This document shows, in pieces, positions 18,656 through 27,588 of a stretch of DNA of 64,000 nucleotides. This stretch comes from JAFEDN01 sp963795715 (GTDB lineage: Bacteria; Pseudomonadota; Gammaproteobacteria; Coxiellales; Coxiellaceae). Each line of letters begins with the position of its first letter. Within the stretch, counting starts at the first letter, position 1. Position numbers and translations under genes: made by a program. The stretch is taken from positions 744,001-808,000 of the forward strand of contig CAWCIY010000003.1 of assembly GCA_963795715.1 (NCBI GenBank), read 5' to 3'. The notes beneath the pieces were generated by a model, which worked only from the letters and a program-made list of their open reading frames with translations, did no database searches and had not been told where the DNA came from.

Positions 18656-19825
18656 ATGCTAAATTCGAAAAATATTTTTTATTATTCTGGGTTACTGATC
18701 GGGGCATGGCTGCTGGGCCTAGCTGGAGAAGCTATTTATGCCCCGGCCATGCCGGCAATAGCAGCAAATTTAAATGTTTCTGAGACTTTAATTAAACTGA
18801 CGATCACTTATTTTATCTTTGGAAAAACCATCAGTATGTTTTTGTGTAGCCCGATTTCAGAAGCGTTTGGGCGCCGCCAATTTATTCTCTTCGGTTTAGC
18901 TTTGTTTATATTAGGGGGTATATTGTGCGGGCTGAGCAATCAGGTAAACCTTTTGTTAGCAGGCCGCTTAGTTCAAGGCATAGGTTGCAGTATCACCATC
19001 CTGATGGGCCGTGCGATAGTGAACGATTGTTTTGAAGGTGGTTATGCTGCCAAAGTGTTTAGTTATATTTTCACCGGCAATGCCATAGGCATTGTGTTGC
19101 TACCCACTTTAGGTGGTTATATGACAAAATTCTTAGGGTGGCGATGGATTTTTTTATTATTATCGATCTATGGTGCCGCGATTTTTTTAATGATGTGGCG
19201 GTATTTGCCACAAACCAATCCGCAGATCAGCTGGACGTCATTACATCCCAATAAAATATTTCATAACTACAAGACCGTGTTGAGCAGCCGGGTACTATGG
19301 GGGTTTTTGTTATGTGTGGCTTTTATGATGGCTGGAGAAAAAGCTTATACTACCAGTGCGGCCTTTTTATTTGTTAAAAAAATTGGCTTGTCTAGCGTTC
19401 AATATGGCTTTCTCACTTCTGGAATCTGGGCGGCTCATCTTTCTGGAACCCTTTTGGCAGGGTGGTTCGCTTTGCGCAAAGGCATAGATAAGGTGCTGAC
19501 TGGTGGTGTAATACTCCTCGGTTTGACTGGTGTAATCATGCTAATCCTGGGTGTTTTTAAAATAAATATGATATCTATTTTTATTATTTCCATGCTGATT
19601 TATATGTTTGGTACAGGTTTTGTGATTGTCGCCGCAGCTGTTGGGATAGTTCGTCCATTTCCAAACCTCATTGGTTTTGCCACTGCATTTGCGATGGCGT
19701 TTGAATTTGCTATTTCCTCGACGAGTAGCTTCTTAGTAAGCTATCATTCATCTTCCATGATTGCTATTGCAAAAATGGTGGGTTGTATGGGGATTCTAAC
19801 CTTTCTTTCGTGGTTATTAATTTAG
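18656..19825 (+). CDS. MFS drug-resistance transporter (Bcr/CflA-like)
   Basis: 389 residues with about 12 membrane helices. The N-terminal half matches proton-driven Bcr/CflA exporters: YAPAMPAIAANLNVSETLIKLTITYFIFG, then the loop motif SPISEAFGRRQFILFG (motif A) and GRLVQGIGCSI (motif C-like). The exported compound is unknown. The gap to the carbonic anhydrase gene is 11 bases, so they may be one transcript. Confidence 0.85.
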   Translation: MLNSKNIFYYSGLLIGAWLLGLAGEAIYAPAMPAIAANLNVSETLIKLTITYFIFGKTISMFLCSPISEAFGRRQFILFGLALFILGGILCGLSNQVNLLLAGRLVQGIGCSITILMGRAIVNDCFEGGYAAKVFSYIFTGNAIGIVLLPTLGGYMTKFLGWRWIFLLLSIYGAAIFLMMWRYLPQTNPQISWTSLHPNKIFHNYKTVLSSRVLWGFLLCVAFMMAGEKAYTTSAAFLFVKKIGLSSVQYGFLTSGIWAAHLSGTLLAGWFALRKGIDKVLTGGVILLGLTGVIMLILGVFKINMISIFIISMLIYMFGTGFVIVAAAVGIVRPFPNLIGFATAFAMAFEFAISSTSSFLVSYHSSSMIAIAKMVGCMGILTFLSWLLI

Positions 19826-19836
19826 AACCGTAGCCT

Positions 19837-20490
19837 ATGGATAAAAACTTATTAAAAATGTTACGAGGTTATAGCTCCTTTAGAAGTAAATACGCTTCCG
19901 GAGATACTTCAGTAATGGAATTTCTTTCCGATTATGGCCAGCAGCCTGAAATCATGGTAGTCGCTTGTTGCGACTCACGGGTTGACCCTGCATTAATCTT
20001 ACAGTGTGATCCTGGAGACCTCTTCGTAGTCAGGAATGTTGCCAACATCATTCCTCCTTATGAAAGAGATGAAGCGCATCATGGCACCAGCGCGGCATTA
20101 GAATTCGGCGTACGTTTTCTTAAAATTAAACATTTAATATTATTAGGACACAGCCAATGCGGCGGAATCCAAGCACTTTTGAACAGTCATGAAGCCAAAG
20201 GAATCGACGATTTCATTACCAACTGGGTTTCATTGGTAAAAAATTGTAATTTCAAAGGAAAGGAAGCCGATGATTATGCTAAATTAGCTTTGAACCAATC
20301 GCATTTAAATTGCTTAACATTTCCATGGATAAAAGAAAAAGTAATTGCCAAGGAATTAATTATTCACTTATGGTTTTTTGATATTAAAACCGGGCAAATT
20401 TTTACTTATTCTGATAAACAAAAAAAATATCAACCTTTAAATCCGGATACTACCCAAGGTTTAACATCGTACTATGAGTTTAATTTGTAA
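19837..20490 (+). CDS. can: Beta-class carbonic anhydrase
   Basis: 217 residues; interconverts CO2 and bicarbonate in the cytoplasm. Zinc ligands are C44 and D46 (CCDSR), H105 and C108 (GHSQCGG). R48 completes the Asp-Arg dyad. RNVANIIPPYE and HHGTSAALEFGVRFLK are further family blocks. Length is normal. Confidence 0.95.
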   Translation: MDKNLLKMLRGYSSFRSKYASGDTSVMEFLSDYGQQPEIMVVACCDSRVDPALILQCDPGDLFVVRNVANIIPPYERDEAHHGTSAALEFGVRFLKIKHLILLGHSQCGGIQALLNSHEAKGIDDFITNWVSLVKNCNFKGKEADDYAKLALNQSHLNCLTFPWIKEKVIAKELIIHLWFFDIKTGQIFTYSDKQKKYQPLNPDTTQGLTSYYEFNL

Positions 20491-20542
20491 GTAAAAGTTA
20501 TTGAATAGACTATAATTATTGTAAAGAGTAAAAGGTAGCAGT

Positions 20543-21190
20543 ATGATCAAATTGGTACTGATTGATGACCATTTTCTCGTGCGTGCCGGTTTTCGGCAAA
20601 TGGTAGAAGCAGAAAAAAGTATTCAAGTGATTGGAGAAGCAGGGACTGGAATAGAGGGAATACGCTTGGTAAGAACTACCAAGCCAGATATCGTGCTTTT
20701 AGATATCAAATTGCCCGATATTTCTGGTTTAGAAGTCACCCATAAACTTCTTTCTCATGAATCACCTCCCAAAATTTTAATTGTTTCCGCTATTACCAAT
20801 GATTTATTTCCTTTTAGGATCTTGGAAGCTGGCGCTCATGGTTATATAACCAAAAATGCTTCTCAGGAAGAATTAATTCATGCCATAAAAGTCATTCATA
20901 ACAACCAGCGTTATATCAGCGCGGAAGTAGCTCATAAATTAGCATTATCGCGCCTATCGGCTAATATGCCAGTTAATTTTTCTAGTCTTTCAGATCGTGA
21001 GACTGAAGTAATGTTAATGGTAATACGGCAAGTTCCTGTAAAAGAAATCGCCCAGAAATTACATCTTAGCGCTAAAACTGTGCATAGCTACCGCAGTCGT
21101 ATTTTTGAAAAATTACATGTAAAAAACGATACTGCGTTAACTTTATTGGCGATTAAACAAGGCATCGTTGAGATAGAAGAAGTCGAATAA
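20543..21190 (+). CDS. NarL/GacA-type response regulator
   Basis: 215 residues. Receiver domain 1-120 with phospho-acceptor D54 (VLLDIKLPD) and acidic pocket IDDH; LuxR-type helix-turn-helix at about 145-205 (LSDRETEVMLMV, AQKLHLSAKTVHSYRSRIFEKL). It resembles GacA/UvrY/LetA, the regulators that switch Legionella and Coxiella between replicative and transmissive states through small RNAs, but no sensor kinase is nearby. A TATAAT at 20511-20516 could be its -10. It faces a paralogue at 21252-21878. Confidence 0.88.
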   Translation: MIKLVLIDDHFLVRAGFRQMVEAEKSIQVIGEAGTGIEGIRLVRTTKPDIVLLDIKLPDISGLEVTHKLLSHESPPKILIVSAITNDLFPFRILEAGAHGYITKNASQEELIHAIKVIHNNQRYISAEVAHKLALSRLSANMPVNFSSLSDRETEVMLMVIRQVPVKEIAQKLHLSAKTVHSYRSRIFEKLHVKNDTALTLLAIKQGIVEIEEVE

Positions 21191-21251
21191 GGGTATCGAA
21201 GCCGAATAACCAAACTTATAACCGTAGCCGCGGGCGTCAGCCCGTGGTATT

Positions 21252-21878
21252 TTATAATTCGTCTACAGCCATAATGCCGTGACGGAATACTAGCAAGGCG
21301 AGATCCACCACATTTTTAACTTGTAGCTTTTTAAAAATCACGCTGCGATAATCATAAACGGTTTTAGTATCTAAAAATAATCGTTGTGCAATCAGCTCTA
21401 CGGTTTCTCCCTGCACCATCATACGCATTATTTCTACTTCACGAAAAGATAAATTATGAAATAATGTATTGGTTTTTGGCTGAGTCTTGCTGTGTGCCTC
21501 TACTCGGTTATGAATTAAATTTTCTATTGCTTGAGAAAATTCTACAGTTGAAGCTGATTTTTTCAGATACGCCTGCGCGCCTGCCGCCAACAGCCAACTG
21601 GCAGTGAGATCATGTGTTTCTGCAGTCAAGATCATAATTTTTAACTCTGGTGCGGTTTTTAGTAATCTTTGAGTCACCTCCAACCCTGATATGTCTGGCA
21701 ACTTATAGTCTAAAATCACTAGCTCCGGCTTAAGTTTTCGAGCCAGCATGATACCCTGCCAGCCTGTTTCAGCCTCTCCAATCACATGGATCGAAGGAAT
21801 TTTTTTTAGAATGGCGCCTAAAGAGCTACGAACAATGGCATGATCATCAATTAAAAGCGTGCGATTTATTTCAGTCAT
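21252..21878 (-). CDS. NarL/GacA-type response regulator, paralogue
   Basis: 208 residues. Receiver with D57 (VILDYKLPDISGLEVTQRLL) and a C-terminal LuxR helix-turn-helix (LSFREVEIMRMMVQGETVELIAQRLFL, KTVYDYRSVIFKKL). The receiver core KLPDISGLEVT is identical to that of the neighbouring convergent regulator, indicating an old local duplication. The output helices differ, so the target sites probably differ. No partner kinase is seen. Confidence 0.87.
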   Translation of the reverse strand: MTEINRTLLIDDHAIVRSSLGAILKKIPSIHVIGEAETGWQGIMLARKLKPELVILDYKLPDISGLEVTQRLLKTAPELKIMILTAETHDLTASWLLAAGAQAYLKKSASTVEFSQAIENLIHNRVEAHSKTQPKTNTLFHNLSFREVEIMRMMVQGETVELIAQRLFLDTKTVYDYRSVIFKKLQVKNVVDLALLVFRHGIMAVDEL

Positions 21879-21956
21879 AACCTATAGAATAAAGAGGGTG
21901 GCTTAAAATAATCTTAGCTGTTATAATTTTCGTTTATTTAAAATGTGAGGTTTAAT

Positions 21957-22016
21957 ATGCCAAGAGGTCGGGGTCCGCACGGTCCTAAAAAATTCCGTAA
22001 AGGAAAAAAACGTTAA
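21957..22016 (+). CDS. Tiny basic protein (19 residues)
   Basis: An ORF of 19 codons reading MPRGRGPHGPKKFRKGKKR, with GAGG seven bases upstream and a TATAAT at 21922-21927. Half of the residues are Arg or Lys. It lies 27 bases before the PfpI-like gene and in the same direction, so it could be a leader peptide or a short nucleic-acid-binding protein. I recognise no family. Confidence 0.4.
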   Translation: MPRGRGPHGPKKFRKGKKR

Positions 22017-22043
22017 AATGTACTCTTCAGGGAGGAAGTTATA

Positions 22044-22586
22044 ATGGCGGCAAAACTCAAAGGTTTAAAAGTAGCCATTTTAGCTACGAACGGCTTCGAA
22101 CAAGTAGAAATGACTAAACCCAGAAAAGCGTTGGATGACGCCGGCGCAGTGACCCATTTGGTTGCTCCAGAAAAAACACTGCGGGGTTTTCATCATGATA
22201 AACCAGGTGATCAGTTTGAAGCAGATGTGCTTTTAGATAAGGCTCAGTCTGAGGCTTATGATGCGTTGCTTCTTCCGGGGGGTGTGTTTAACCCGGACGC
22301 TTTGCGGCTGATACCCAAAGCAATACAATTCGTAAGAGAGTTTTATAAAGCAGATAAACCCATCGCCGCGATATGCCATGGTTCTTGGACTTTAATCAAT
22401 GCTGAAGCAGTAAAAGGTCGTACCATGACTTCATGGCCGTCAATACAAGTCGATTTGGTAAACGCCGGGGCAAAGTGGGTGGATAAAGAAGTTGTTCGTG
22501 ATGGGAAATTGGTTACCAGTCGTAAACCTGATGATATTCCGGCTTTTAATAAAGAAATGATTAGTCTATTCGCCTCTGTTTTGTAA
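22044..22586 (+). CDS. PfpI/DJ-1 family protein (YhbO-like)
   Basis: 180 residues of the glutamine-amidotransferase-like fold. The nucleophile elbow is AAICHG with C111 and H112; LLLPGG is at 76-81. Members such as YhbO and YajL are stress proteins reported to act on glyoxal-damaged macromolecules or as glyoxalases. Strong GGGAGG ribosome-binding site. The upstream gene is the 19-residue ORF; the downstream neighbour is convergent. Confidence 0.88.
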   Translation: MAAKLKGLKVAILATNGFEQVEMTKPRKALDDAGAVTHLVAPEKTLRGFHHDKPGDQFEADVLLDKAQSEAYDALLLPGGVFNPDALRLIPKAIQFVREFYKADKPIAAICHGSWTLINAEAVKGRTMTSWPSIQVDLVNAGAKWVDKEVVRDGKLVTSRKPDDIPAFNKEMISLFASVL

Positions 22587-22592
22587 ATGGTG

Positions 22593-23020
22593 TCAAGCGG
22601 GCTGTGAAACCGGATTAGTCATTTGGGTGAACAGGTTCTGAATAATACCCAAAGAATAATGACTCACAATTTCTAGGTTAAAAGCGGAAAAATCGATGTG
22701 AGCGCTGCCGTCAGCATTGTCGGAAATCGTTCTAATCACTACGAAAGGTATATTGCATTCATAACAGACTTGGGCGATAGCGGCCCCTTCCATCTCTACA
22801 CAAAGTAAATCCGGAAAATTGGATTTTAAAGATTCACGCCGATTTGGCTTATTAATAAACTCATCACCACTGGCCACTCTCCGATATAGACGCGGGGTTG
22901 AGTTATGTTAAAGCTTTGCTTAACCCTGGATTCAATTTGGAGAAAGTCTCGATCCAGAAAACTTTGTATCGCTCTAGTAGCATTTTGCTTTAAATGCGGA
23001 TCACTATAAAACTCAGCTAC
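22593..23020 (-). pseudogene. mtn: Methylthioadenosine/SAH nucleosidase, truncated and frameshifted
   Basis: The C-terminal part (22593-22877) has ASGDEFI, then VEMEGAAIAQVCYECNIPFVVIRTISDNAD, the diagnostic nucleosidase blocks with the catalytic D in ISDNAD. Upstream, in another frame, RVYIGE leads into VASGDEF with a one-base loss at about 22875, preceded by about 40 codons. The first half of the enzyme (N-terminal strand and phosphate-binding part) is missing. The gene is dead, so the S-adenosylhomocysteine route would need another enzyme. Confidence 0.8.
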
Positions 23021-23149
23021 GTTTTTTTTTATAAATCATAGACATAGTCCATAGCAAATATTTCCTACATAAACAGCTAGATTGGAGCGCATATTTTTAG
23101 ACCAAAGTATATCAAAATAGATCTAGTATTCATTAAAAGGAAAAAGTTT

Positions 23150-23317
23150 GTGAAGCAAGAATCTGCCCACCATACCCAGAAACCGGAAGAAACAAGCCGG
23201 CTAGCTACTTTGCCGCCTGAATTACAGCTGCAAATTAAACGGTATCTCGAACTGGGGGATTTTAGATCTGCAAAAGCCTTGTTCGATGCTGGATTAGAAT
23301 CCCGCGACAAGCATTAG
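23150..23317 (+). CDS. Small F-box-like protein, candidate host-directed effector
   Basis: A 55-residue ORF with a GTG start and AAGG eight bases upstream. The core LATLPPELQLQIKRYLELGD followed by FRSAKALFDA fits the eukaryotic F-box pattern (L-x-x-LP-x-E-L-x-x-x-I-x-x-YL-x-x-x-D). F-boxes bind Skp1 of host SCF ubiquitin ligases; bacteria of the Legionellales use such proteins as secreted effectors (for example AnkB and LegU1 of Legionella). Here there is no room for a substrate-binding domain: the protein ends 15 residues after the box. It may be a truncated copy or a minimal Skp1 binder. Confidence 0.55.
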   Translation: MKQESAHHTQKPEETSRLATLPPELQLQIKRYLELGDFRSAKALFDAGLESRDKH

Positions 23318-23515
23318 TTTAAGCCGAATCTTCCAAAGAAGCCATCATTTCCTTCACTTTGTCATCCGATACCGGATTGAAGTCCTGCACGCCATCATCC
23401 CGCGGCAAGTATCATAGATCCAGTAATTCCCGCTGAATTATAAGTCATAGATACCCCGTGATCGCAATGACAAATAGTATGTGTTAAATTAGCTCTTCAA
23501 TCATTTATAAATTTT

Positions 23516-24733
23516 ATGAAATATTTAGTTGATATCTCTTTACTTAAAAAAAATCGAAATTTCCGTTGGCTTTTTGGCGGGCACAGTGTTTCTTTTTTTG
23601 GGACCATGATTACGGGTGTTGCTTTACCTTATCAAGTTTATCACGAAACCCATTCTACGCTGATGGTCGGATTATTAAGTTTATTTCAATTACTCCCTTT
23701 ATTGGTAACGGCTTTATTAGGTGGCGCAATGGCAGACCGGCGGCATCGTAAAAAAATGTTGCTAATCACAGAAATTATCTTGTCCAGCGGATGTTTATTA
23801 TTAGCAATTAATTCTTTATTCGCCAAGCCTTCTATTTTATTTATTTTTGTTTTAGCTGTTTTAATGTCTGGACTTTTTGGTTTGTATCGGCCCGCCTTGA
23901 CGGGCCTTACTCAACAAGTGGTTGATAAATCAGACTATGGTTCATTAGCTGCTTTGACTAATCTTACTTTTAGTTTGGGGTTAATTGTAGGCCCTGCTTT
24001 AGCAGGTTTGCTAATTGCCCATTTCGGTGTGGCCATCACTTTCTTAATAGATTTTGCCACTTATGCTTTTGCATTACTGACTTTGTTAATGGTTGAAGAA
24101 ATGGCGAAGCCAGCGAGTACGCCAGGTTCGACTTGGTCTTCTTTAAAAGAAGGTTTTCAATACGCTTTTTCTCGTCAAGAACTCATTGGCACCTATGTGG
24201 TGGATTTTGTAGCGATGATTTTTGGCATGCCGAATGCTTTATTTCCAGCCATCGCCCATCAACATGGCGGCCCCAAAGCTTTGGGATTGCTGTATGCAAT
24301 GCCGGCGGTAGGCGCTTTAATAATTTCTTCTTATAGCGGCTGGACCAACCAAGTCAGGCGGCAAGGTGTGGCAATTGCAGTCGCAGCCACTCTGTGGGGA
24401 ATTGCCATTATCATTTTTGGTTTATTGTTAAAAATTAATTTTTGGGCAGCTTTAGTTTTTTTAGCTATTGCTGGCGCGGGCGATGCAGTCAGCGGCATAT
24501 TTAGATCAACCCTGTGGAATCAGACGATACCTACTGAATTTAGAGGAAGATTGTCGGGGATAGAAATGATCAGTTATCTCAGTGGGCCCAAATTAGGCGA
24601 TACCGAAGCGGGTTTAATTGCCGCCGCGTTTGGTGTGATCACATCTATTGTTTCAGGAGGGATTTTATGTGTAGTAGGCGTTGGCTTTTGCTGTTATTAC
24701 TTACCTAAGTTTTGGCGTTATCGGCATATTTAG
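23516..24733 (+). CDS. MFS transporter (EntS/MFS_3-like)
   Basis: 405 residues, about 12 helices. KNRNFRWLFGGHSVSFFGTMITGVALPYQVY is typical of the EntS (enterobactin exporter) / MFS_3 group, with motif A as GGAMADRRHRKKMLL. Another conserved piece, LWNQTIPTEFRGRLSGIEMISYLSGPKLGDTEAG, is found in that group. The substrate cannot be inferred. The next gene begins 18 bases later. Confidence 0.83.
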   Translation: MKYLVDISLLKKNRNFRWLFGGHSVSFFGTMITGVALPYQVYHETHSTLMVGLLSLFQLLPLLVTALLGGAMADRRHRKKMLLITEIILSSGCLLLAINSLFAKPSILFIFVLAVLMSGLFGLYRPALTGLTQQVVDKSDYGSLAALTNLTFSLGLIVGPALAGLLIAHFGVAITFLIDFATYAFALLTLLMVEEMAKPASTPGSTWSSLKEGFQYAFSRQELIGTYVVDFVAMIFGMPNALFPAIAHQHGGPKALGLLYAMPAVGALIISSYSGWTNQVRRQGVAIAVAATLWGIAIIIFGLLLKINFWAALVFLAIAGAGDAVSGIFRSTLWNQTIPTEFRGRLSGIEMISYLSGPKLGDTEAGLIAAAFGVITSIVSGGILCVVGVGFCCYYLPKFWRYRHI

Positions 24734-24751
24734 TGTGTGTACTTTAAATTT

Positions 24752-26242
24752 ATGTCCAAAATAAAAAAATTAGCCGGTGAAACCGCGATATATGGCTTAG
24801 GAAGCATTATTCCTCGGTTGTTGAATTTCTTATTATTTCCATTACACACCCGGGTTTTTGATCCTGCAGCTTATGGCGTTATCAGCTATTTATATGTTTT
24901 TGTCGCTTTTTTAAATATCATTTATACTTTTGGCATGGAAACAGCCTACTTTCGTTTTGCAACCAAAGAAGGAGCCGATCCAAACCGGGCATTCAATTTA
25001 GCTCAAACAGCGGTTTTGTTAATCAGCACGGCTTTGTCGGTAGTTTTTATATTATTTTCCCAGCCTCTGGCTAATGCCATAGGTATTCCCGGTAAAGCAC
25101 AGTATTTAGTGTTGTTGTCTGTGATTATGTTTATTGACGCCGCCGTGGCTATTCCTTTCGCAAAACTTCGATTAGAAAAAAAACCTAGTCGATTTGCCAT
25201 TGCGAAAATCATCAATGTATTTTTGTTAGTGGGTTTAAATTTATATTTTTTCTTATTTTCGTACTGGCTTGTGACTAAGCATATTACTTTTAATTTCCAG
25301 GCCATAACCGCTTATATTCAAAATTCCCGTTTTGGCATTGAGTATGTCTTTATTGCCAACCTTGTGGCGAATGCATTTTATTTATTTTATTTTTATCGAA
25401 TATTATTAAAATGGCGGCCTACTTTTGATCGTAAAATATTTCCTAACATGTTGTCATATGCTTATCCTATTATGATTACCGGGTTGGCAGGGATGACTAA
25501 CGAAATGTTTAGTCGTTGGACTTTAGAGTGGTGGCTCCCGCCCAATTTCTATCCTGGAAAAAGTTCCATGTATGCCTTGGGGGTTTTCGCTGCTTGTTAT
25601 AAATACGCGGTATTTATGAGCTTAACCATCCAGGCCTTCCGATTTGCCGCTGAACCTTTTTTCTTTTCTCATGCTTATGAAAAAAATTCTCCCAAACTTT
25701 TTGCTAGAGTAAATCATTTTTTTATTATTATTTGTAGCTTCATTCTATTAGCGGTAACTATCAATATGGATGTTTTGAAATACTTGCTAGGTGGCCGCGC
25801 TTATTATGAAGGTTTAAAAGTAGTGCCAATTTTATTATTGGGATACTTATTTTTAGGCGTTTATTATAATTTTTCTGTCTGGTTTAAGTTGACTGACCGT
25901 ACCTATTATGGCACTTTTATAACGATCGGCGGTGCTTTATTAACAATTGTGCTTAATTTTTTATTCATCCCGGTTTCTGGATACGTCGGCAGCAGTTGGG
26001 CTTCTTTGATTTGTTATTTTAGTATGGCGGTGTCTTGTTATTGGTTGGGACAAAAATACTATCCTATCCCTTACCGAAATTGGCGCAGTTTTGCTTACGT
26101 TGTTTTGGCTTGTTTGTTAATTTGGTTGTCTCAGTTCGTAGCCATAACCAGTACGATTACTGCATTTTCCTTCCATTGTCTACTGATGGCTGTTTATGTG
26201 GCCATCGCTTGGCTTGTTGAAACGAGGTTAGCCTTAGTATGA
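24752..26242 (+). CDS. Polysaccharide/oligosaccharide flippase (Wzx/MVF-like)
   Basis: 496 residues with about 14 hydrophobic segments. I use the ATG at 24752 (MSKIKKLAGETAIYGLGSIIPRLL) rather than one five codons upstream. GETAIYGLGSIIPRLLNFLLFPLHTRVFDPAAYG is the typical N-terminal signature of lipid-linked oligosaccharide flippases (RfbX/Wzx). It would move an undecaprenyl-linked glycan across the inner membrane. No other glycan-synthesis gene is adjacent. It overlaps the methyltransferase gene by four bases (ATGA). Confidence 0.85.
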   Translation: MSKIKKLAGETAIYGLGSIIPRLLNFLLFPLHTRVFDPAAYGVISYLYVFVAFLNIIYTFGMETAYFRFATKEGADPNRAFNLAQTAVLLISTALSVVFILFSQPLANAIGIPGKAQYLVLLSVIMFIDAAVAIPFAKLRLEKKPSRFAIAKIINVFLLVGLNLYFFLFSYWLVTKHITFNFQAITAYIQNSRFGIEYVFIANLVANAFYLFYFYRILLKWRPTFDRKIFPNMLSYAYPIMITGLAGMTNEMFSRWTLEWWLPPNFYPGKSSMYALGVFAACYKYAVFMSLTIQAFRFAAEPFFFSHAYEKNSPKLFARVNHFFIIICSFILLAVTINMDVLKYLLGGRAYYEGLKVVPILLLGYLFLGVYYNFSVWFKLTDRTYYGTFITIGGALLTIVLNFLFIPVSGYVGSSWASLICYFSMAVSCYWLGQKYYPIPYRNWRSFAYVVLACLLIWLSQFVAITSTITAFSFHCLLMAVYVAIAWLVETRLALV

Positions 26243-26943
26243 ATAAAAAACCACTGAGTGATTATGAGCATTTTGCTGATGACTATGCCAATGCGGTAGA
26301 TAACAAACCCATACACGTTTATTATGAACGGCCAAGTATCTGGTCGCTGTTGCCAAAAAATTTAAGCGGCATGCAGATTTTAGATTTGGGATGTGGTTCA
26401 GGGTGGTACGCAGAACAGCTTGTGAGCGTCGGTGCAATGGTTACCGCCATAGATATCAGTGAACGCATGGTTGAATTGACTCAGCGCCGTCTTCAGGGGA
26501 AATGCCAAGTCATTCGTGCTAATTTGGAAGAATCTCTGGATTTTTTGTCAAAAAATAATTTTGATATCGTTATTGCGCCGTTGGTTATTCATTACATCCA
26601 AAATCTAAATGATTTTATGAAGGAAATAGCTCGAGTTTTGAAACTGCAAGGTTTATTTATTTTTTCGACTCACCAACCCCATTCGAGTTTTTATTTACGA
26701 AAACTGAATAACTATTTTTCTCCGCAAATAATTGAAGACTACTGGCCTTCTATTAAAGCAAAAGTTCGATATTATCATCAGACTTTGCATGAAATAACTG
26801 AATCCTTACATGAGGCAGGATTTATGATAGAACGTATGATTGAGCCTTTGCCACAAGAAGGTTTAAAGCAGGACCCGGACCTGTACCCGCTGATTTCTAC
26901 TCATCCTTGGTTTTTATTTGTTCGTGCAGTTAAAGCCCGCTAA
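26239..26943 (+). CDS. Class I SAM-dependent methyltransferase
   Basis: 234 residues. Motif I ILDLGCGSGWYAEQL at about 48-62, the acidic loop AIDIS, and a post-II block FDIVIAPLVIHYIQN. Methyltransf_11-like fold; the substrate is unknown. The start overlaps the flippase stop, so the two are translationally coupled and may act on the same glycan or lipid. The end overlaps the convergent fRMsr gene by four bases. Confidence 0.85.
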   Translation: MNKKPLSDYEHFADDYANAVDNKPIHVYYERPSIWSLLPKNLSGMQILDLGCGSGWYAEQLVSVGAMVTAIDISERMVELTQRRLQGKCQVIRANLEESLDFLSKNNFDIVIAPLVIHYIQNLNDFMKEIARVLKLQGLFIFSTHQPHSSFYLRKLNNYFSPQIIEDYWPSIKAKVRYYHQTLHEITESLHEAGFMIERMIEPLPQEGLKQDPDLYPLISTHPWFLFVRAVKAR

Positions 26944-27383
26944 AATTTTGAGGTGCGCAGATAACAACTCACCACTGCTTCTAACGGAATGCGGTCTTGA
27001 TCATTGAACCGGTTAAACTTTGGGCTATCTATATCTAGAACACCTAAGACTTGTTCATTCTTTATAATAGGTATGACGATTTCTGAATTTGAAGCGGTAT
27101 CACAAGCAATATGACCGGGGAATTGATGTACGTCTGCCACTACTAAGGTTTTCTTTTGGATTGCAGCGCTTCCGCAGACTCCTTTTCCCTGTGGGATGCG
27201 AACACAAGCGGGTTTGCCTTGGAAAGGACCTAGCACCAGCTCTTGCCCGCGCATAAAGTAAAAACCAACCCAATTCACTTCGGGTAAGGTCTGATACAGT
27301 AATGCAGCCACATTCGCGGCGTTGGCAATATAGTCAGTTTCGCCGGAGAGTAAATGCTCTACTTTTTCAATTAAATCATTCAT
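26940..27383 (-). CDS. Free methionine-(R)-sulfoxide reductase (GAF domain)
   Basis: 147 residues from the ATG at 27383 (MNDLIEKVEHLLSG); the frame extends upstream to 27467, into a palindrome, which I regard as non-coding. The enzyme repairs free methionine-R-sulfoxide. NWVGFYFMRGQELVLGPFQGKPACVRIPQGKGVCGSAA and FPGHIACDTASNSEIVIPI hold the three conserved cysteines of the family. Its start is only about 70 bases from the first palindrome of the effector island, so the island's left edge abuts its promoter. Confidence 0.88.
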   Translation of the reverse strand: MNDLIEKVEHLLSGETDYIANAANVAALLYQTLPEVNWVGFYFMRGQELVLGPFQGKPACVRIPQGKGVCGSAAIQKKTLVVADVHQFPGHIACDTASNSEIVIPIIKNEQVLGVLDIDSPKFNRFNDQDRIPLEAVVSCYLRTSKF

Positions 27384-27450
27384 GAAGAGATTATCCGATA
27401 AAAAAATAACTTTGTCTAAAATTGAAGATTTTATTGTAGAAACCGCCTCC

Positions 27451-27501
27451 GCAGGATTCAACGACATCCGCCTACTCGCAAGATCGCATTAACGGGTCCT
27501 G
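27451..27501. repeat. Island palindrome P1, left arm
   Basis: Starts GCAGGATTCAACG and ends AACGGGTCCTG, where the IS copy is inserted. The matching right arm is at 29166-29260. Intact relatives are at 31837-31977 and 36157-36302. Confidence 0.85.
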
Positions 27502-27588
27502 ATAATCATCTAGAAGGCTCACATTGTAGCCTACTCAGAAAGTAGTTCACAATGAGGTGTTATCTCAAATTTGAGGAGGAGCTTAAAG

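Noticed and set aside
23077..23310. A 77-residue minus-strand ORF
   Set aside because: It is the shadow of the F-box-like gene on the plus strand, which has the better pattern and a ribosome-binding site.
23319..23396. 26 open minus-strand codons ending DDKVKEMMASLEDSA
   Set aside because: It looks like the end of a lost gene (perhaps an aldo/keto reductase) but is too short to name.
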